A stretch of DNA of 64,000 bases, taken from Bacillus alkalicellulosilyticus (GTDB lineage: Bacteria; Bacillota; Bacilli; Bacillales; Bacillaceae_F). The notes beneath the pieces are model-generated. The model was given only the letters and a program-made list of their open reading frames with translations. It did not search any database and was not told where the DNA came from. The position numbers were made by a program, and so were the translations under genes. The stretch spans positions 4,062,068 through 4,126,067 of the forward strand of contig NZ_KV917381.1 in NCBI RefSeq assembly GCF_002019795.1. Direction: 5' to 3'. This document shows positions 16,255 through 24,343 of this stretch, piece after piece (position 1 is the stretch's first letter; each line of letters opens with the position of its first letter).

Positions 16255-18078
16255 CTATTTAATTTCGCTTTTCTCTAAAACGTCGATTACAAACTGGTTC
16301 ATTCTTTCTATTTCAACATATTGTAATTTCATAAAATCAATATAAACTCTTTGTTGTTCTGTTACTTTTTCATTCTCAATGAATTCATACTTTTTTTCGA
16401 ATAGGTCGTCTATTAAGAATAATCTAGCTTCGGATATAGGTAAGAGCCATAACTGGAATGCATCTATTTTTTCTAAACTCTTTATTTCTTCTTTTAACTT
16501 TCCGTTATAATAACGTAGCTTACGGTCATTTTGTCCAATTTTAAGTACTGTGGACATTTCATTAATTATTTTTAAGGCTTTAGTAAGAGTACCTTTTATC
16601 TCTTTAAGTTCCTCTTTTAAATGTAGGAATTTCTCCTTTACTGTACTGTTTTTTAATCGGTGTTTCTCAGGATAAATACTATCTTTTAAATCTGTAACAT
16701 CACTAGAGCAATATATAGACAATGTTTTTTCAAAACTACAATTGTCTACTCCTTCAATACCTAATCCTGCTTCCGAACAATTTAATATTTTTACAGGACG
16801 ATCTTTGAAATTACTCGCAATAAACTCATCAAAGCCTAATTTCAAGGCATATAAGCCTTCATTTGTTAAAACATCATTCCCATATATATCTTTTTTTACA
16901 ATTTCATTTATAGCTATGTGCTCTGTATTAACCGCACCATCAGCATAGAATTTATCAGGAGTGTAACTTAAATCCTGGCCTAATAATATAATTGGGTCAC
17001 AGCCAAAGTTATAGGCAATATCAACTGTAGCCATGGAAACAGTCCCACCACCTTTAATGGAACTACTATTAATTTCTAAACATTCTTCTAGAAAAACATA
17101 TTCCTGTTGAACTGCTAATCTAGAGTAATACTTTTGACCTGTATAATCTTCCATAGACTTGTGATTTAAAGATGGCATATATATAAGATTTGTGTCTTTA
17201 TTTTCCAATTTCGAAAAATACTTAGCTTCCATTTCACTAGGGTCTAAAGCAACTTTAAAATGATGTTTAATTCCATGTTTATCTAGAATATTCATCGCAG
17301 AACCAACGGCAAAAATTAATGCCTTGCCATCTAATTCCTTTAATAAGTGCAGTTGATTATTTAGTGAAGGACCTGCACCAACAATTACTGCCGGAACACC
17401 ATTATATTGTTCAAACAGATTATCTATTATAATGCTTTCTTCAAGATGATTTATATAGTTTAACAGTCCATTTTCAATATATGATTTACCAAACTTAATT
17501 AGTGTGTTCATACTTATAACATTACTTGAATAATATCTAACCATTTTTTCTAAAAATTCTATATATTCATTTTTATAGTATTTTTTATAAAAACTAAAGG
17601 TTTCAACTTTAATTTTATCATTAAAAATAGAACCAAAATTAGTAACTAAATCCCTTAATGCTTCGTCTACATCGTTAAAAATTAATAGTTCTATTTTATT
17701 GTTTTCCAAAAATAATTCTAAATTGTAGAAATTCATAAAGAGTAATAAATTCTTTAAGTCAGGTTCTACAATTATAATTTTACGAACATGCTGTTGATTA
17801 ATTAATTCCTGGATATGATACCCCAATCCTAGGCCAAAGAAGATTATATTTTTACTTTCTTTTGTACTTTCTAGCATACATGTTATTTCATCTATCAATA
17901 TTTTTTCATCATACATATGAATATTTTCATTGTTCTCTGAAATAACAAGATTATTTAATTTACTAAACATCGTTTCTACAGAGTAATGAGACAATTCTAT
18001 ATCCATATTCGTTATTTGGTCATATAAATTTTGATTTACTTCTTGGAGATAATTCAAATTTTGTGTTAGCAAATCCAT
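16255..18078 (-). CDS. maf: Maf-type flagellin glycosyltransferase (DUF115)
   Basis: Motility-associated factor proteins transfer nonulosonic acids to flagellin Ser/Thr before export. The 607-aa product has the Maf plan: an N-terminal Rossmann-like part (FFGLGLGYH at 80-88, IIVEPDLKNL near 102), then the DUF115 core with VIVGAGPSLN (231-240), VALDPSE (276-282), GGGTVSMATVDIAYN (343-357) and LLGQDLSYT (365-373), and a helical C-terminal third. The ATG at 18078 has AAGGAGA seven bases upstream. It lies 64 bases downstream of hag, just past the hag terminator, and upstream of the complete legionaminate operon, so donor, enzyme and acceptor are encoded together. Substrate is inferred from this context. 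Confidence 0.93.
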   Translation of the reverse strand: MDLLTQNLNYLQEVNQNLYDQITNMDIELSHYSVETMFSKLNNLVISENNENIHMYDEKILIDEITCMLESTKESKNIIFFGLGLGYHIQELINQQHVRKIIIVEPDLKNLLLFMNFYNLELFLENNKIELLIFNDVDEALRDLVTNFGSIFNDKIKVETFSFYKKYYKNEYIEFLEKMVRYYSSNVISMNTLIKFGKSYIENGLLNYINHLEESIIIDNLFEQYNGVPAVIVGAGPSLNNQLHLLKELDGKALIFAVGSAMNILDKHGIKHHFKVALDPSEMEAKYFSKLENKDTNLIYMPSLNHKSMEDYTGQKYYSRLAVQQEYVFLEECLEINSSSIKGGGTVSMATVDIAYNFGCDPIILLGQDLSYTPDKFYADGAVNTEHIAINEIVKKDIYGNDVLTNEGLYALKLGFDEFIASNFKDRPVKILNCSEAGLGIEGVDNCSFEKTLSIYCSSDVTDLKDSIYPEKHRLKNSTVKEKFLHLKEELKEIKGTLTKALKIINEMSTVLKIGQNDRKLRYYNGKLKEEIKSLEKIDAFQLWLLPISEARLFLIDDLFEKKYEFIENEKVTEQQRVYIDFMKLQYVEIERMNQFVIDVLEKSEIK

Positions 18079-18099
18079 ATTATCTTCTCCTTATAGAAC

Positions 18100-18126
18100 A
18101 AAAAGGTCGGATATACCGACCTTTTT
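18100..18126 (-). terminator. Terminator of hag
   Basis: Arms AAAAAGGTCGG (18100-18110) and CCGACCTTTTT (18116-18126) with a 5-base loop; T residues follow the stem on the minus strand. It is 15 bases past the hag stop and 22 bases before the maf start, so maf would be expressed by read-through or from an unseen promoter. Confidence 0.88.
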
Positions 18127-18141
18127 GTAAATATGAGTTTA

Positions 18142-18966
18142 TTATCTTAATAATTGTAATACAGCTTGAGGCTGTTGGTTTGCTTGAGCTAACATCGCTT
18201 GAGAAGCTTGGTTAAGGATGTTTGAACGAGTAAACTCCATCATTTCCTTAGCCATGTCAACGTCACGGATACGAGACTCAGCAGCTTGTAAATTCTCAGA
18301 AGAGTTATCTAAGTTTTTGATTGTGTGCTCTAAACGGTTTTGGTAAGCACCAAGTTTAGAACGTGAAGCTGATACTGACATAATTGCACTATTCACTTTA
18401 GCAATTGCAGTACTTGCACCTGTACGTGTAGATACTGTTTGAGCACTTACACTAACTGCACTTTCACCTAATGCACCAGATGTTTGTTGTTTTAATTGAA
18501 GTGTGATCGTTTGGCCAGCATTTGCACCAATTTGAAGAGCTACACTGTTGTCAGCTTTCAAAACATCTTTTTGGTTAAACTGAGTGTTGTTACCAATTCT
18601 ATCTAATTCTGATGTTAATTGTTTGAACTCATCGTTAAGTGCAGAACGGTCAACATCTACATTAGTGTCATTTCCAGATTGTACAGCAATTTCACGCATA
18701 CGTTGAAGAATTGCATGTGTTTCATTTAATGCACCTTCAGCAGTTTGGATTAATGAAATACCATCTTGTGAGTTACGAGAAGCTTGGTCTAACCCACGAA
18801 TTTGTCCACGCATTTTTTCAGAGATTGAAAGACCAGCAGCGTCATCCCCAGCACGGTTGATACGTAGACCTGATGATAATTTCTCCATTGCTTTGCCAGT
18901 AGAGTTAACATTCATACCCATTTGACGGTGTGAATTCATTGCAGATAAGTTATTGTTGATAATCAT
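18142..18966 (-). CDS. hag: Flagellin
   Basis: The filament subunit, exported unfolded through the flagellar type III system. The 274-aa product is a compact Bacillus flagellin: D0/D1 N-terminal helices (MIINNNLSAMNSHRQM, KLSSGLRINRAGDDAAGLSISEKM) and C-terminal helices (ESRIRDVDMAKEMMEFTRS, ending in QPQAVLQLLR). The centre (about 160-190) is short but rich in Ser, Thr and Ala (SAVSVSAQTVSTRTGAST) and is where glycosylation would be expected. It has no hypervariable D2/D3 domain. The ATG at 18966 has AGGAGG at 18980-18975, a sigma-D promoter and a CsrA-type hairpin upstream, and a terminator behind. Confidence 0.98.
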   Translation of the reverse strand: MIINNNLSAMNSHRQMGMNVNSTGKAMEKLSSGLRINRAGDDAAGLSISEKMRGQIRGLDQASRNSQDGISLIQTAEGALNETHAILQRMREIAVQSGNDTNVDVDRSALNDEFKQLTSELDRIGNNTQFNQKDVLKADNSVALQIGANAGQTITLQLKQQTSGALGESAVSVSAQTVSTRTGASTAIAKVNSAIMSVSASRSKLGAYQNRLEHTIKNLDNSSENLQAAESRIRDVDMAKEMMEFTRSNILNQASQAMLAQANQQPQAVLQLLR

Positions 18967-18996
18967 TATAATTTCCTCCTTGAATGTGTGTTCCGC

Positions 18997-19010
18997 CCAC
19001 TTCCTTGTGG
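18997..19010 (-). promoter_or_regulatory. CsrA-binding hairpin in the hag leader
   Basis: On the minus strand CCAC-AAGGAA-GTGG: a 4-bp stem presenting AAGGAA (ANGGA) in a hexaloop. It is 17 bases upstream of the Shine-Dalgarno AAGGAGGAA (18980-18973), itself a GGA-containing second site. This two-site layout is the one known for CsrA repression of hag in B. subtilis. csrA and fliW lie immediately upstream. Confidence 0.75.
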
Positions 19011-19085
19011 TTGGATAATATTTTTTGTTTGTAAGAGAATCAGAGCTAAGCGGCCGTTCTCAACTTTGTTTCCCTTACATACTTT

Positions 19086-19112
19086 ATATCGGAAACCTTA
19101 TTCAATTGTTTA
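19086..19112 (-). promoter_or_regulatory. Sigma-D promoter of hag
   Basis: On the minus strand TAAA (19112-19109), 15 bases, then TCCGATAT (19093-19086). Seven of eight -10 positions match the sigma-D consensus. The leader to the hag ATG is about 110 bases and includes the CsrA hairpin. Confidence 0.9.
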
Positions 19113-19148
19113 GTAGTTTTATAATATTTTTTTATTTTTTTTAAGAAA

Positions 19149-19197
19149 AAAGAATAAAAAATGCGTGAAGCCTTTAATACCAAGGTTTCACGCATTT
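19149..19197 (-). terminator. Terminator of fliW-csrA
   Basis: Arms AAATGCGTGAA (19159-19169) and TTCACGCATTT (19187-19197), extended inward by CCTT/AAGG. On the minus strand the stem runs into TTTTTTATTC. It starts three bases past the csrA stop codon. Confidence 0.88.
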
Positions 19198-19199
19198 GT

Positions 19200-19418
19200 T
19201 TATTCACCTAATAATTTATTTAACGCTTCTAAAGTTACTTTTACAGCTTGATTATTTTCTTGTTGTATGGCTAAATATACTTCTTTGCGATGGATTTCAA
19301 TGTTTCTTGGGGCGTTAATACCTAATTTTATTTGCTCACCTTCAACAGCTATGACTGTAATCTCAATGTCATCACCTATTCGAATGGCTTCATTTAGTTT
19401 TCTTGATAAGACGAGCAT
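19200..19418 (-). CDS. csrA: Carbon storage regulator CsrA
   Basis: A homodimeric RNA-binding protein that blocks translation of target mRNAs by binding GGA-loop hairpins at the ribosome site; in bacilli its main target is hag. The 72-residue product has the family start [20 protein letters not shown] and the RNA-contact region [17 protein letters not shown]. The ATG at 19418 is immediately adjacent to the fliW TAG, with GGAGGGG inside the fliW end, so the two are coupled. The C-terminal extension ([18 protein letters not shown]) is the type that FliW contacts in B. subtilis. A terminator follows immediately and separates csrA from the hag promoter. Confidence 0.98.
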   Translation of the reverse strand: MLVLSRKLNEAIRIGDDIEITVIAVEGEQIKLGINAPRNIEIHRKEVYLAIQQENNQAVKVTLEALNKLLGE

Positions 19419-19868
19419 CTATTTCCCCTCCTTTACAGCAGCTTCCTCTGTAAATAAAAGGTGTCTTGTCTCATACGAGCTATCAACCAAAACAATTTGC
19501 TTTCCCTTATTCTGTTTCGTATTAATAATAATTGGGCCTTGTAAGTTAGCTGTAGTCTGTTTGAAGGGGTCTTTCACTGTGAGTAATACATATGAGCTAA
19601 CATCCATTTCATTTTCTATTTCCAACTGTTCTATCACCGAGTCTGGAACCTTAACTTGATAATCTGAAAAGAAGTCAAATGGATTTGCGATAATAAAGCC
19701 TACCTCTGCATTGTTTATTGACTGAAGCGTTAAGAATGGCGTGTCTTGTCCAAAACGAATAATCACAAACTCCTTTTCCTCTTCAAACGCTGGTAATCCT
19801 TTATCAAACGTAATAATCTCTTCTTTAATAATTTCCACTTCACCTAAGAACTTTGTGTTTATCTTCAT
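19419..19868 (-). CDS. fliW: Flagellar assembly factor FliW
   Basis: FliW binds CsrA and inhibits it allosterically; newly made flagellin titrates FliW away, freeing CsrA to repress hag. The 149-aa product shows FliW features: MKINTKFLGEVEI at the start, ITFDKGLPAFEEEKEFVII, PFLTLQSINNAEVGFIIANPFDFF, VLLTVKDPFKQTTANLQGPIIIN and the C-terminal DSSYETRHLLF. I chose ATG 19868; GTG 19880 is the alternative with no good ribosome site. The gene lies directly upstream of csrA with no gap. Hairpins at 19904-19916 and 19957-19993 fill its upstream region, and yviE upstream ends with its own terminator, so this pair is probably a separate transcript. Confidence 0.96.
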   Translation of the reverse strand: MKINTKFLGEVEIIKEEIITFDKGLPAFEEEKEFVIIRFGQDTPFLTLQSINNAEVGFIIANPFDFFSDYQVKVPDSVIEQLEIENEMDVSSYVLLTVKDPFKQTTANLQGPIIINTKQNKGKQIVLVDSSYETRHLLFTEEAAVKEGK

Positions 19869-19892
19869 TCTCTTCACCACTTTATAATTATT

Positions 19893-19916
19893 TTATAAGA
19901 AAAACGGAGAATCCGT
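19893..19916 (-). terminator. Small hairpin just upstream of fliW
   Basis: On the minus strand ACGGA-TTC-TCCGT (19916-19904) followed by TTTTCTTAT. It looks like a weak intrinsic terminator or attenuator placed 36 bases before the fliW start codon. Confidence 0.4.
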
Positions 19917-19932
19917 CTTTTATTAATTGCGA

Positions 19933-20015
19933 TGTAGCCACTGCCCTCTTTTTGATAAGTACTTTACTAAGTGTACTTCATAGTAAAGTACTTGCAGTGT
20001 GCGAAGCCATCGCCC
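19933..20015. repeat. Dispersed intergenic element, copy 2 (imperfect inverted repeat)
   Basis: Core arms AAGTACTTTACTA (19957-19969) and TAGTAAAGTACTT (19981-19993) are a perfect 13-bp inverted repeat with an 11-base loop. Outer arms CACTGC/GCAGTG and GCGATG/CATCGC flank it. The right end GTGTGCGAAGCCATCGCCCT recurs with 17 of 20 matches near 6363-6382. It looks like a miniature non-coding repeat; I do not recognise a named family. Confidence 0.5.
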
Positions 20016-20084
20016 TTCCTGTGTTACCTTTAAAGCTTTTTTAACTTTTTAACTCCCAAGTAAATTCATTTTTCTCATTGTACC

Positions 20085-20119
20085 AAAAAAGACCACCTAT
20101 TCCTAATCGGTGATCTTTT
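20085..20119 (-). terminator. Terminator of yviE
   Basis: Arms AAAAGA-C-CACC (20087-20097) and GGTG-A-TCTTTT (20109-20119), one internal mismatch, followed on the minus strand by a T-run (TTTTTTGG). It abuts the yviE stop codon and ends the flgM-to-yviE transcript. Confidence 0.75.
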
Positions 20120-20701
20120 CTATAGTCCCTTATTTACATTAAGCCCAACAGGCCTGATGTGTAGCGATTCCTTCTGACGAACATAAATATCCGTTTGCCA
20201 CTTCGGAACATGGATAATAGGTTCATTTTTCTTTACAGATATATCAAACCGACTTTCTCTTGCACGTATTTGAAGGTCAGGTTTTGAGAATTTAATTTTG
20301 GTCTTCTCTGTTCCACTTGGTACCTGGGCATACTTAAAATCATACTCAGGTAGGCGACCTTTATTCTTGGCTAGTCGTTGAATTTGACCTCCACCGTTTT
20401 CAATCCTCATTAGCTGGTCGCCTTCTTGTGCTGTTTCAGCTATGTATTGATTAACACGCTGGACCGATTCTCTTGTATACTTCGTCGCTTTGCGCAATGG
20501 ACTTATTAAACCAGCATCGGCAAAAGCTTCGGTTTGGTCAATAAATAATTGTGAAGCTTTGCTGCTAATTTCTATTTTTGCGCCGTGGTCATTGTTAATC
20601 CTCATGTCAGCTTGGCGTTGTGAAATAGAAAGAGGAGGCTGATGGGATCGCATGCCGATTTGAGCCTTCGTTGAAGACATTTCTAAATAAGGCATATCCA
20701 T
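20120..20701 (-). CDS. yviE: YviE-like flagellar-locus protein (DUF6470)
   Basis: A 193-aa protein of unknown biochemical role that sits between flgL and fliW in Bacillus flagellar clusters. I chose ATG 20701 (MDMPYLEMSSTKAQIGM) because AGGAGG lies seven bases upstream; an earlier ATG at 20719 precedes that site. The sequence matches the family pattern: an N-terminal stretch built on QIGM and ISQRQADMRINND, a central helical part, and a C-terminal beta-rich part with alternating short strands (DISVKKNEPIIHV, ESLHIRPVGLNVNKG). No signal peptide, membrane segment or catalytic motif is visible. It is probably co-transcribed with flgL (24-base gap) and ends at a terminator. Confidence 0.85.
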   Translation of the reverse strand: MDMPYLEMSSTKAQIGMRSHQPPLSISQRQADMRINNDHGAKIEISSKASQLFIDQTEAFADAGLISPLRKATKYTRESVQRVNQYIAETAQEGDQLMRIENGGGQIQRLAKNKGRLPEYDFKYAQVPSGTEKTKIKFSKPDLQIRARESRFDISVKKNEPIIHVPKWQTDIYVRQKESLHIRPVGLNVNKGL

Positions 20702-20724
20702 TTCAGTTCCTCCTCTCATTTATT

Positions 20725-21825
20725 TTATCGTAAGAAATCTAATAACGATGGTTGCATCAATCGTGCACCTGAAGCTAATGCCGCTCGGTGTACACTTTCC
20801 TGCGCAATTAAATCCATAATTAAACGTTCTGCATCGGCATCTTCGTTTTCAGACATAGATTTTTTTGCAATGATTTCTTGTTCCATAATTCGTATTTCAA
20901 TCATTTCGACACGGTTCATACGTGCTCCAAGTTCTGCTCTTTCATTAACTACGTTGTTGGCATGAACATCGATTCTGTCAAGGAACTTCTCGATTTCACG
21001 TCCGGTTGAACTAGGGTTAGTTAACACATCAATTACTTTCTTTAAATCAGCAAACATTTCTGCTGAAAACACATTTTGTGGATTCGTATTGACCGGCATA
21101 AAAATACCCTTCATTACCTCTATCTTAACATTTTCTTCGTTTGTAGATAGTGCCTTTTTATCAGAAAGAATCAAATCTTTCGTTGCCACTTCTGTTGGTT
21201 CCCCATCACCAATTTGGTGAGTTACTTCTGGTCCATTTTCTCCAGGAGCTACAACGATTCTTTCATTTCCATTCACAAATGCATTTTCTTCTGCATTAAA
21301 CTTAAACTGTTTGTTATTGAATTGAATGACAAAATTCTCTTGGTTATCGAATTGAAAGTCATTCATGTTTATATTAATGTCTTTAATATTGACAGGTGGA
21401 TTTGTTGTGTTTGTACCGTTAAAAATAAATTTTCCATTTACTTTTGTATTTGCTAACGATTCAATATGCTCAGCAATCTGTTGGATTTCTTTAGCCATAT
21501 TTGAACGCTGTGAGCTTTCGTACGTGTCGTTGGAAGCTTGTACAACAAGTTCACGAATTCGATGAATCGCTTGTGTTGTTTTATCTAATGCCGAATCCGA
21601 GTTATCCATCCATGAATAAACTTCGCTTAAGTTTCTTTTAAACTGCTCTACTTCTGTTACTTCCGATCGAAAACGCATCCCTTTCATCGCGACAACAGGG
21701 TCTTGAGAGGCTCTCGATATTTTTTTCTGTGTTGCTAATTGCTCTTGCAAACGACCAAGTCTATCATAGCCTTGGCTAATGTGTCGCAACGTATTATTCG
21801 CTAGCATTGATTGCGTAACTCGCAT
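20725..21825 (-). CDS. flgL: Flagellar hook-filament junction protein FlgL
   Basis: HAP3 joins the hook-filament adaptor to the filament. The 366-aa product shows flagellin-like ends: MRVTQSMLANNTLRHISQGYDRL at the N-terminus with SRASQDPVVAMKGMR, and a C-terminal helix ending ALASGARLMQPSLLDFLR. Its middle (about 145-250) is a variable domain with many Asn, Glu and Thr. FlgL of bacilli is often near 300 aa, so this one carries a somewhat larger middle. The ATG at 21825 has GGAGAGGTG upstream; the flgK stop lies 18 bases before. It would be exported by the flagellar type III system. Confidence 0.96.
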   Translation of the reverse strand: MRVTQSMLANNTLRHISQGYDRLGRLQEQLATQKKISRASQDPVVAMKGMRFRSEVTEVEQFKRNLSEVYSWMDNSDSALDKTTQAIHRIRELVVQASNDTYESSQRSNMAKEIQQIAEHIESLANTKVNGKFIFNGTNTTNPPVNIKDININMNDFQFDNQENFVIQFNNKQFKFNAEENAFVNGNERIVVAPGENGPEVTHQIGDGEPTEVATKDLILSDKKALSTNEENVKIEVMKGIFMPVNTNPQNVFSAEMFADLKKVIDVLTNPSSTGREIEKFLDRIDVHANNVVNERAELGARMNRVEMIEIRIMEQEIIAKKSMSENEDADAERLIMDLIAQESVHRAALASGARLMQPSLLDFLR

Positions 21826-21843
21826 CTAGTTTCACCTCTCCTG

Positions 21844-23502
21844 TTATCTTCCTACAACGCCCATACCGTTAATGATACGGTCAAGCATTTCATCAATCAT
21901 CGTGATATTACGTGCAGCTGCATTATACGCATGCTGGAATTGAATCATGTTCGTTAGTTCTTCATCTAAAGAGACACTACTTACAGCATCTTTGTTTCGT
22001 TGAATGTTGTGTAACAACACATCTGAGTTGTTTTTACGTCTGGCTGCTTCAGATGTATCTACTGCCATATCCCCAATGACACTTCGGTAAAAGCTTTGTA
22101 CGCTTCCATTACTTCCGTTAAACGTAAAACGAACATCTTTCATGTTTGCTAGTTTCAAAGCGTTGCTTCCGTCCCCAGCAAACGCTTCTCCTCTAACACC
22201 ATTTGCTCCCGCTGCTCCTGAAGCTGCAAGGTTATCTAGTGAATTCCTTACATCATTAGATACAGCAATTCGAGAAGCAAAGCCGATTTTATCAGCTTCT
22301 GAGAATGATAGAATACCAGTTGCGTTGTGACCTGCATTTCCTAAGTCACGGAAAAAAGATACTCCCGTTCCTTCTGGTTTTCCATTGTTTATTTCATTTA
22401 AACTCCATCCTGATTCATGGATTTCGTTGAACTGTGTTGCAAAAACAAATGCCATTTCATCTAAATCACTCAACATTTTAGGGTACAAACCTTTTCCAGC
22501 TGGATTCCCTAACGCATCTACTTCGCCTGTTGTATAGCCAAATACTTCGATTAACCCTTTCAGCTTTCCATTGGCATTGAACGCCTCAGTTGTATCACCA
22601 AACAATCCAGTTACCTCAGCTACTCTGCTATCATCACCAATTTGACCAAAACCAATGTTTTGAACCAAATTGTTTTCAGAAAATGAAACCTTAATTCCTA
22701 ATAGATTGTCTGGGTTGGAACCATCTACTAGTGGAGGACCAAATGTATTTCCAGTACTATCAACGAAATGTATCGTCAGTCTACCTTCAGCTATCGGGCT
22801 AGGTTTTCCGCCACTTACAACACGCTCTGTTTTGATATTCACTAGCTCAGCTAAGCGGTCTACGATACGGTCTCTTTCATCATATAAATCATTTGTTACA
22901 TAGCCATGAGGTTCTGTTTCCCCAATTTGTTTATTCAAGCTATTGATTTGTTGTAGTAAAGAGTTGACTTCCTTCTCTACTGTATCAATTTCGTCTCCGA
23001 TGTCACGACGTAATGCTGACAAAGAGTCATGTGCATAACGGAATGTATCAGCAACTGCCTCTCCACGTTGACGAACTACCGCTCTGGCCCCTGCATCTTC
23101 AGGTTGAGCAGCTAAATCTTGAAGTGATTGCCAGAAACGGTCAATCGTATTTGCTAACCCTTGCTCAGATGGCTCATTCATAATGTCTTCCATCTTCACT
23201 AATCCTTCATGACGTGCTGTCCAATATCCAAATTTGGATAATTCATTTCTAAACTGAACATCTAAAAATTGTTCACGAACACGTTGAACTGAACCTGCCG
23301 CCACTCCTGTTCCAACTTGTCCAGGAATTTGTGGGCGATTCATCGCAGCTGCCGGAAACGGCTCTGTTTGAACAAAATTAACACGTTGTCTTGTATATCC
23401 TGGTGTATTTGCATTTGCTATATTATGTCCTGTAGTATGAAGCGCAAATTGCGCTGTTGACATCGCACGACGTGCTGTTTCAAGCCCCATAAAAGTCGAC
23501 AT
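21844..23502 (-). CDS. flgK: Flagellar hook-associated protein FlgK
   Basis: HAP1 forms the first junction layer on the hook. The 552-aa product has the rod/hook family N-terminal signature (ALHTTGHNIANANTPGYTRQ, residues about 20-39), the FlgK helical region (EQGLANTIDRFWQSLQDLAAQPEDAGAR-type) and the C-terminal DUF1078 helix (EELTNMIQFQHAYNAAARNI, then MIDEMLDRIINGMG). Length is normal for the family. The ATG at 23502 follows CGGAGGAAC. The gap from flgN is about 40 bases. It lies in the conserved order flgM-flgN-flgK-flgL. Confidence 0.97.
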   Translation of the reverse strand: MSTFMGLETARRAMSTAQFALHTTGHNIANANTPGYTRQRVNFVQTEPFPAAAMNRPQIPGQVGTGVAAGSVQRVREQFLDVQFRNELSKFGYWTARHEGLVKMEDIMNEPSEQGLANTIDRFWQSLQDLAAQPEDAGARAVVRQRGEAVADTFRYAHDSLSALRRDIGDEIDTVEKEVNSLLQQINSLNKQIGETEPHGYVTNDLYDERDRIVDRLAELVNIKTERVVSGGKPSPIAEGRLTIHFVDSTGNTFGPPLVDGSNPDNLLGIKVSFSENNLVQNIGFGQIGDDSRVAEVTGLFGDTTEAFNANGKLKGLIEVFGYTTGEVDALGNPAGKGLYPKMLSDLDEMAFVFATQFNEIHESGWSLNEINNGKPEGTGVSFFRDLGNAGHNATGILSFSEADKIGFASRIAVSNDVRNSLDNLAASGAAGANGVRGEAFAGDGSNALKLANMKDVRFTFNGSNGSVQSFYRSVIGDMAVDTSEAARRKNNSDVLLHNIQRNKDAVSSVSLDEELTNMIQFQHAYNAAARNITMIDEMLDRIINGMGVVGR

Positions 23503-23543
23503 GGTGGTTCCTCCGTTTCTTTATCTCCCAAACATCTTTTTAT

Positions 23544-24041
23544 TTATGCTTTCGAATCAAACATCGAACGTCCATGCTCTTCTGCATATCCCGAACGAGT
23601 TGGTTTTTTATAGTTCACTTCTTCGTCCTGTTGTGGAGCGAGTAAATCAAGGGAAAGGTTCACAAACCGCAACGAATCTTGAAGCAATTGCTGGTTCATT
23701 TCATTGACTTCTTTCAATCCCTTTATTTCTGCTAATAAGGCTCTTTGCAACTTTTCTAACACATTTTTTTCCTCTGGGGAAACATGTTGTAATAGTTGCT
23801 CCATCGTTACACCTTCTGTCGCCAGTCCCTTTCTTTGTAAAAACTGTCCAACAACAAAGAGTCTGTCTTCTTCAAGCTTTTTCAGCTTGTGAACATGGAC
23901 AAGTTCCGTTTTCATGAGTAGGTCAAGAGCTGACATGTCTCCTTTTTTAATAATGTCTGTCTTATTTTCACCTAGTTCTCGAAACGTCTTATGGACAGTT
24001 ATTAAATCGACTAACACTTCAGTAATATTTTTAACAGACAT
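23544..24041 (-). CDS. flgN: Flagellar export chaperone FlgN
   Basis: FlgN family chaperones bind the C-termini of FlgK and FlgL and deliver them to the export gate. The 165-aa product is almost wholly helical and charged (KTELVHVHKLKKLEEDRLFVVGQFLQRKG region), with the FlgN core at about 5-140 and a polar tail (NYKKPTRSGYAEEHGRSMFD) like that of YvyG. The ATG at 24041 has GAGGGGG upstream. It follows flgM by 23 bases and precedes its two clients. Assignment combines size, composition and position, as the family is divergent. Confidence 0.88.
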   Translation of the reverse strand: MSVKNITEVLVDLITVHKTFRELGENKTDIIKKGDMSALDLLMKTELVHVHKLKKLEEDRLFVVGQFLQRKGLATEGVTMEQLLQHVSPEEKNVLEKLQRALLAEIKGLKEVNEMNQQLLQDSLRFVNLSLDLLAPQQDEEVNYKKPTRSGYAEEHGRSMFDSKA

Positions 24042-24064
24042 GCCAACACCCCCTCATTCTTTCA

Positions 24065-24319
24065 TTAATTCCAGAAATCATAAAACTTAGAAGCGACTGC
24101 TTTTGCGTCAACATGATATTGACCGGTTTTAATTTGGTCTTTTAAAGAATTGATTTTTTCTTCTCGCTCCGTTTCAATTCTTGATCCTTTTTGCATTTGA
24201 ATCGCTTCTTTTGAAATTTCAATTTTATCCTGTCTTCTCGTAGACTGAACATTTTCTAGCTTTTCTACTTGTTTACGATAAGGATTGTTTTGCACTGAAT
24301 TAGATGGGTTAATTTTCAT
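24065..24319 (-). CDS. flgM: Anti-sigma-D factor FlgM
   Basis: FlgM binds and inhibits sigma-D until it is exported or degraded after hook completion. I chose ATG 24319 (MKINPSNSVQNNPYRKQ) with AGAGGTGAAA upstream; a longer frame begins at 24343 within the promoter. The 84-aa product has the family plan: disordered N-terminus, then the sigma-binding C-terminal half with RRQDKIEISKEAIQMQ, RIETEREEKINSLKDQIKTG, QYHVDAKAVASKFYDFW. It is the first gene behind a sigma-D-type promoter, giving the usual feedback loop. Confidence 0.95.
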   Translation of the reverse strand: MKINPSNSVQNNPYRKQVEKLENVQSTRRQDKIEISKEAIQMQKGSRIETEREEKINSLKDQIKTGQYHVDAKAVASKFYDFWN

Positions 24320-24343
24320 CGTTTTCACCTCTCTACCTTTCAT

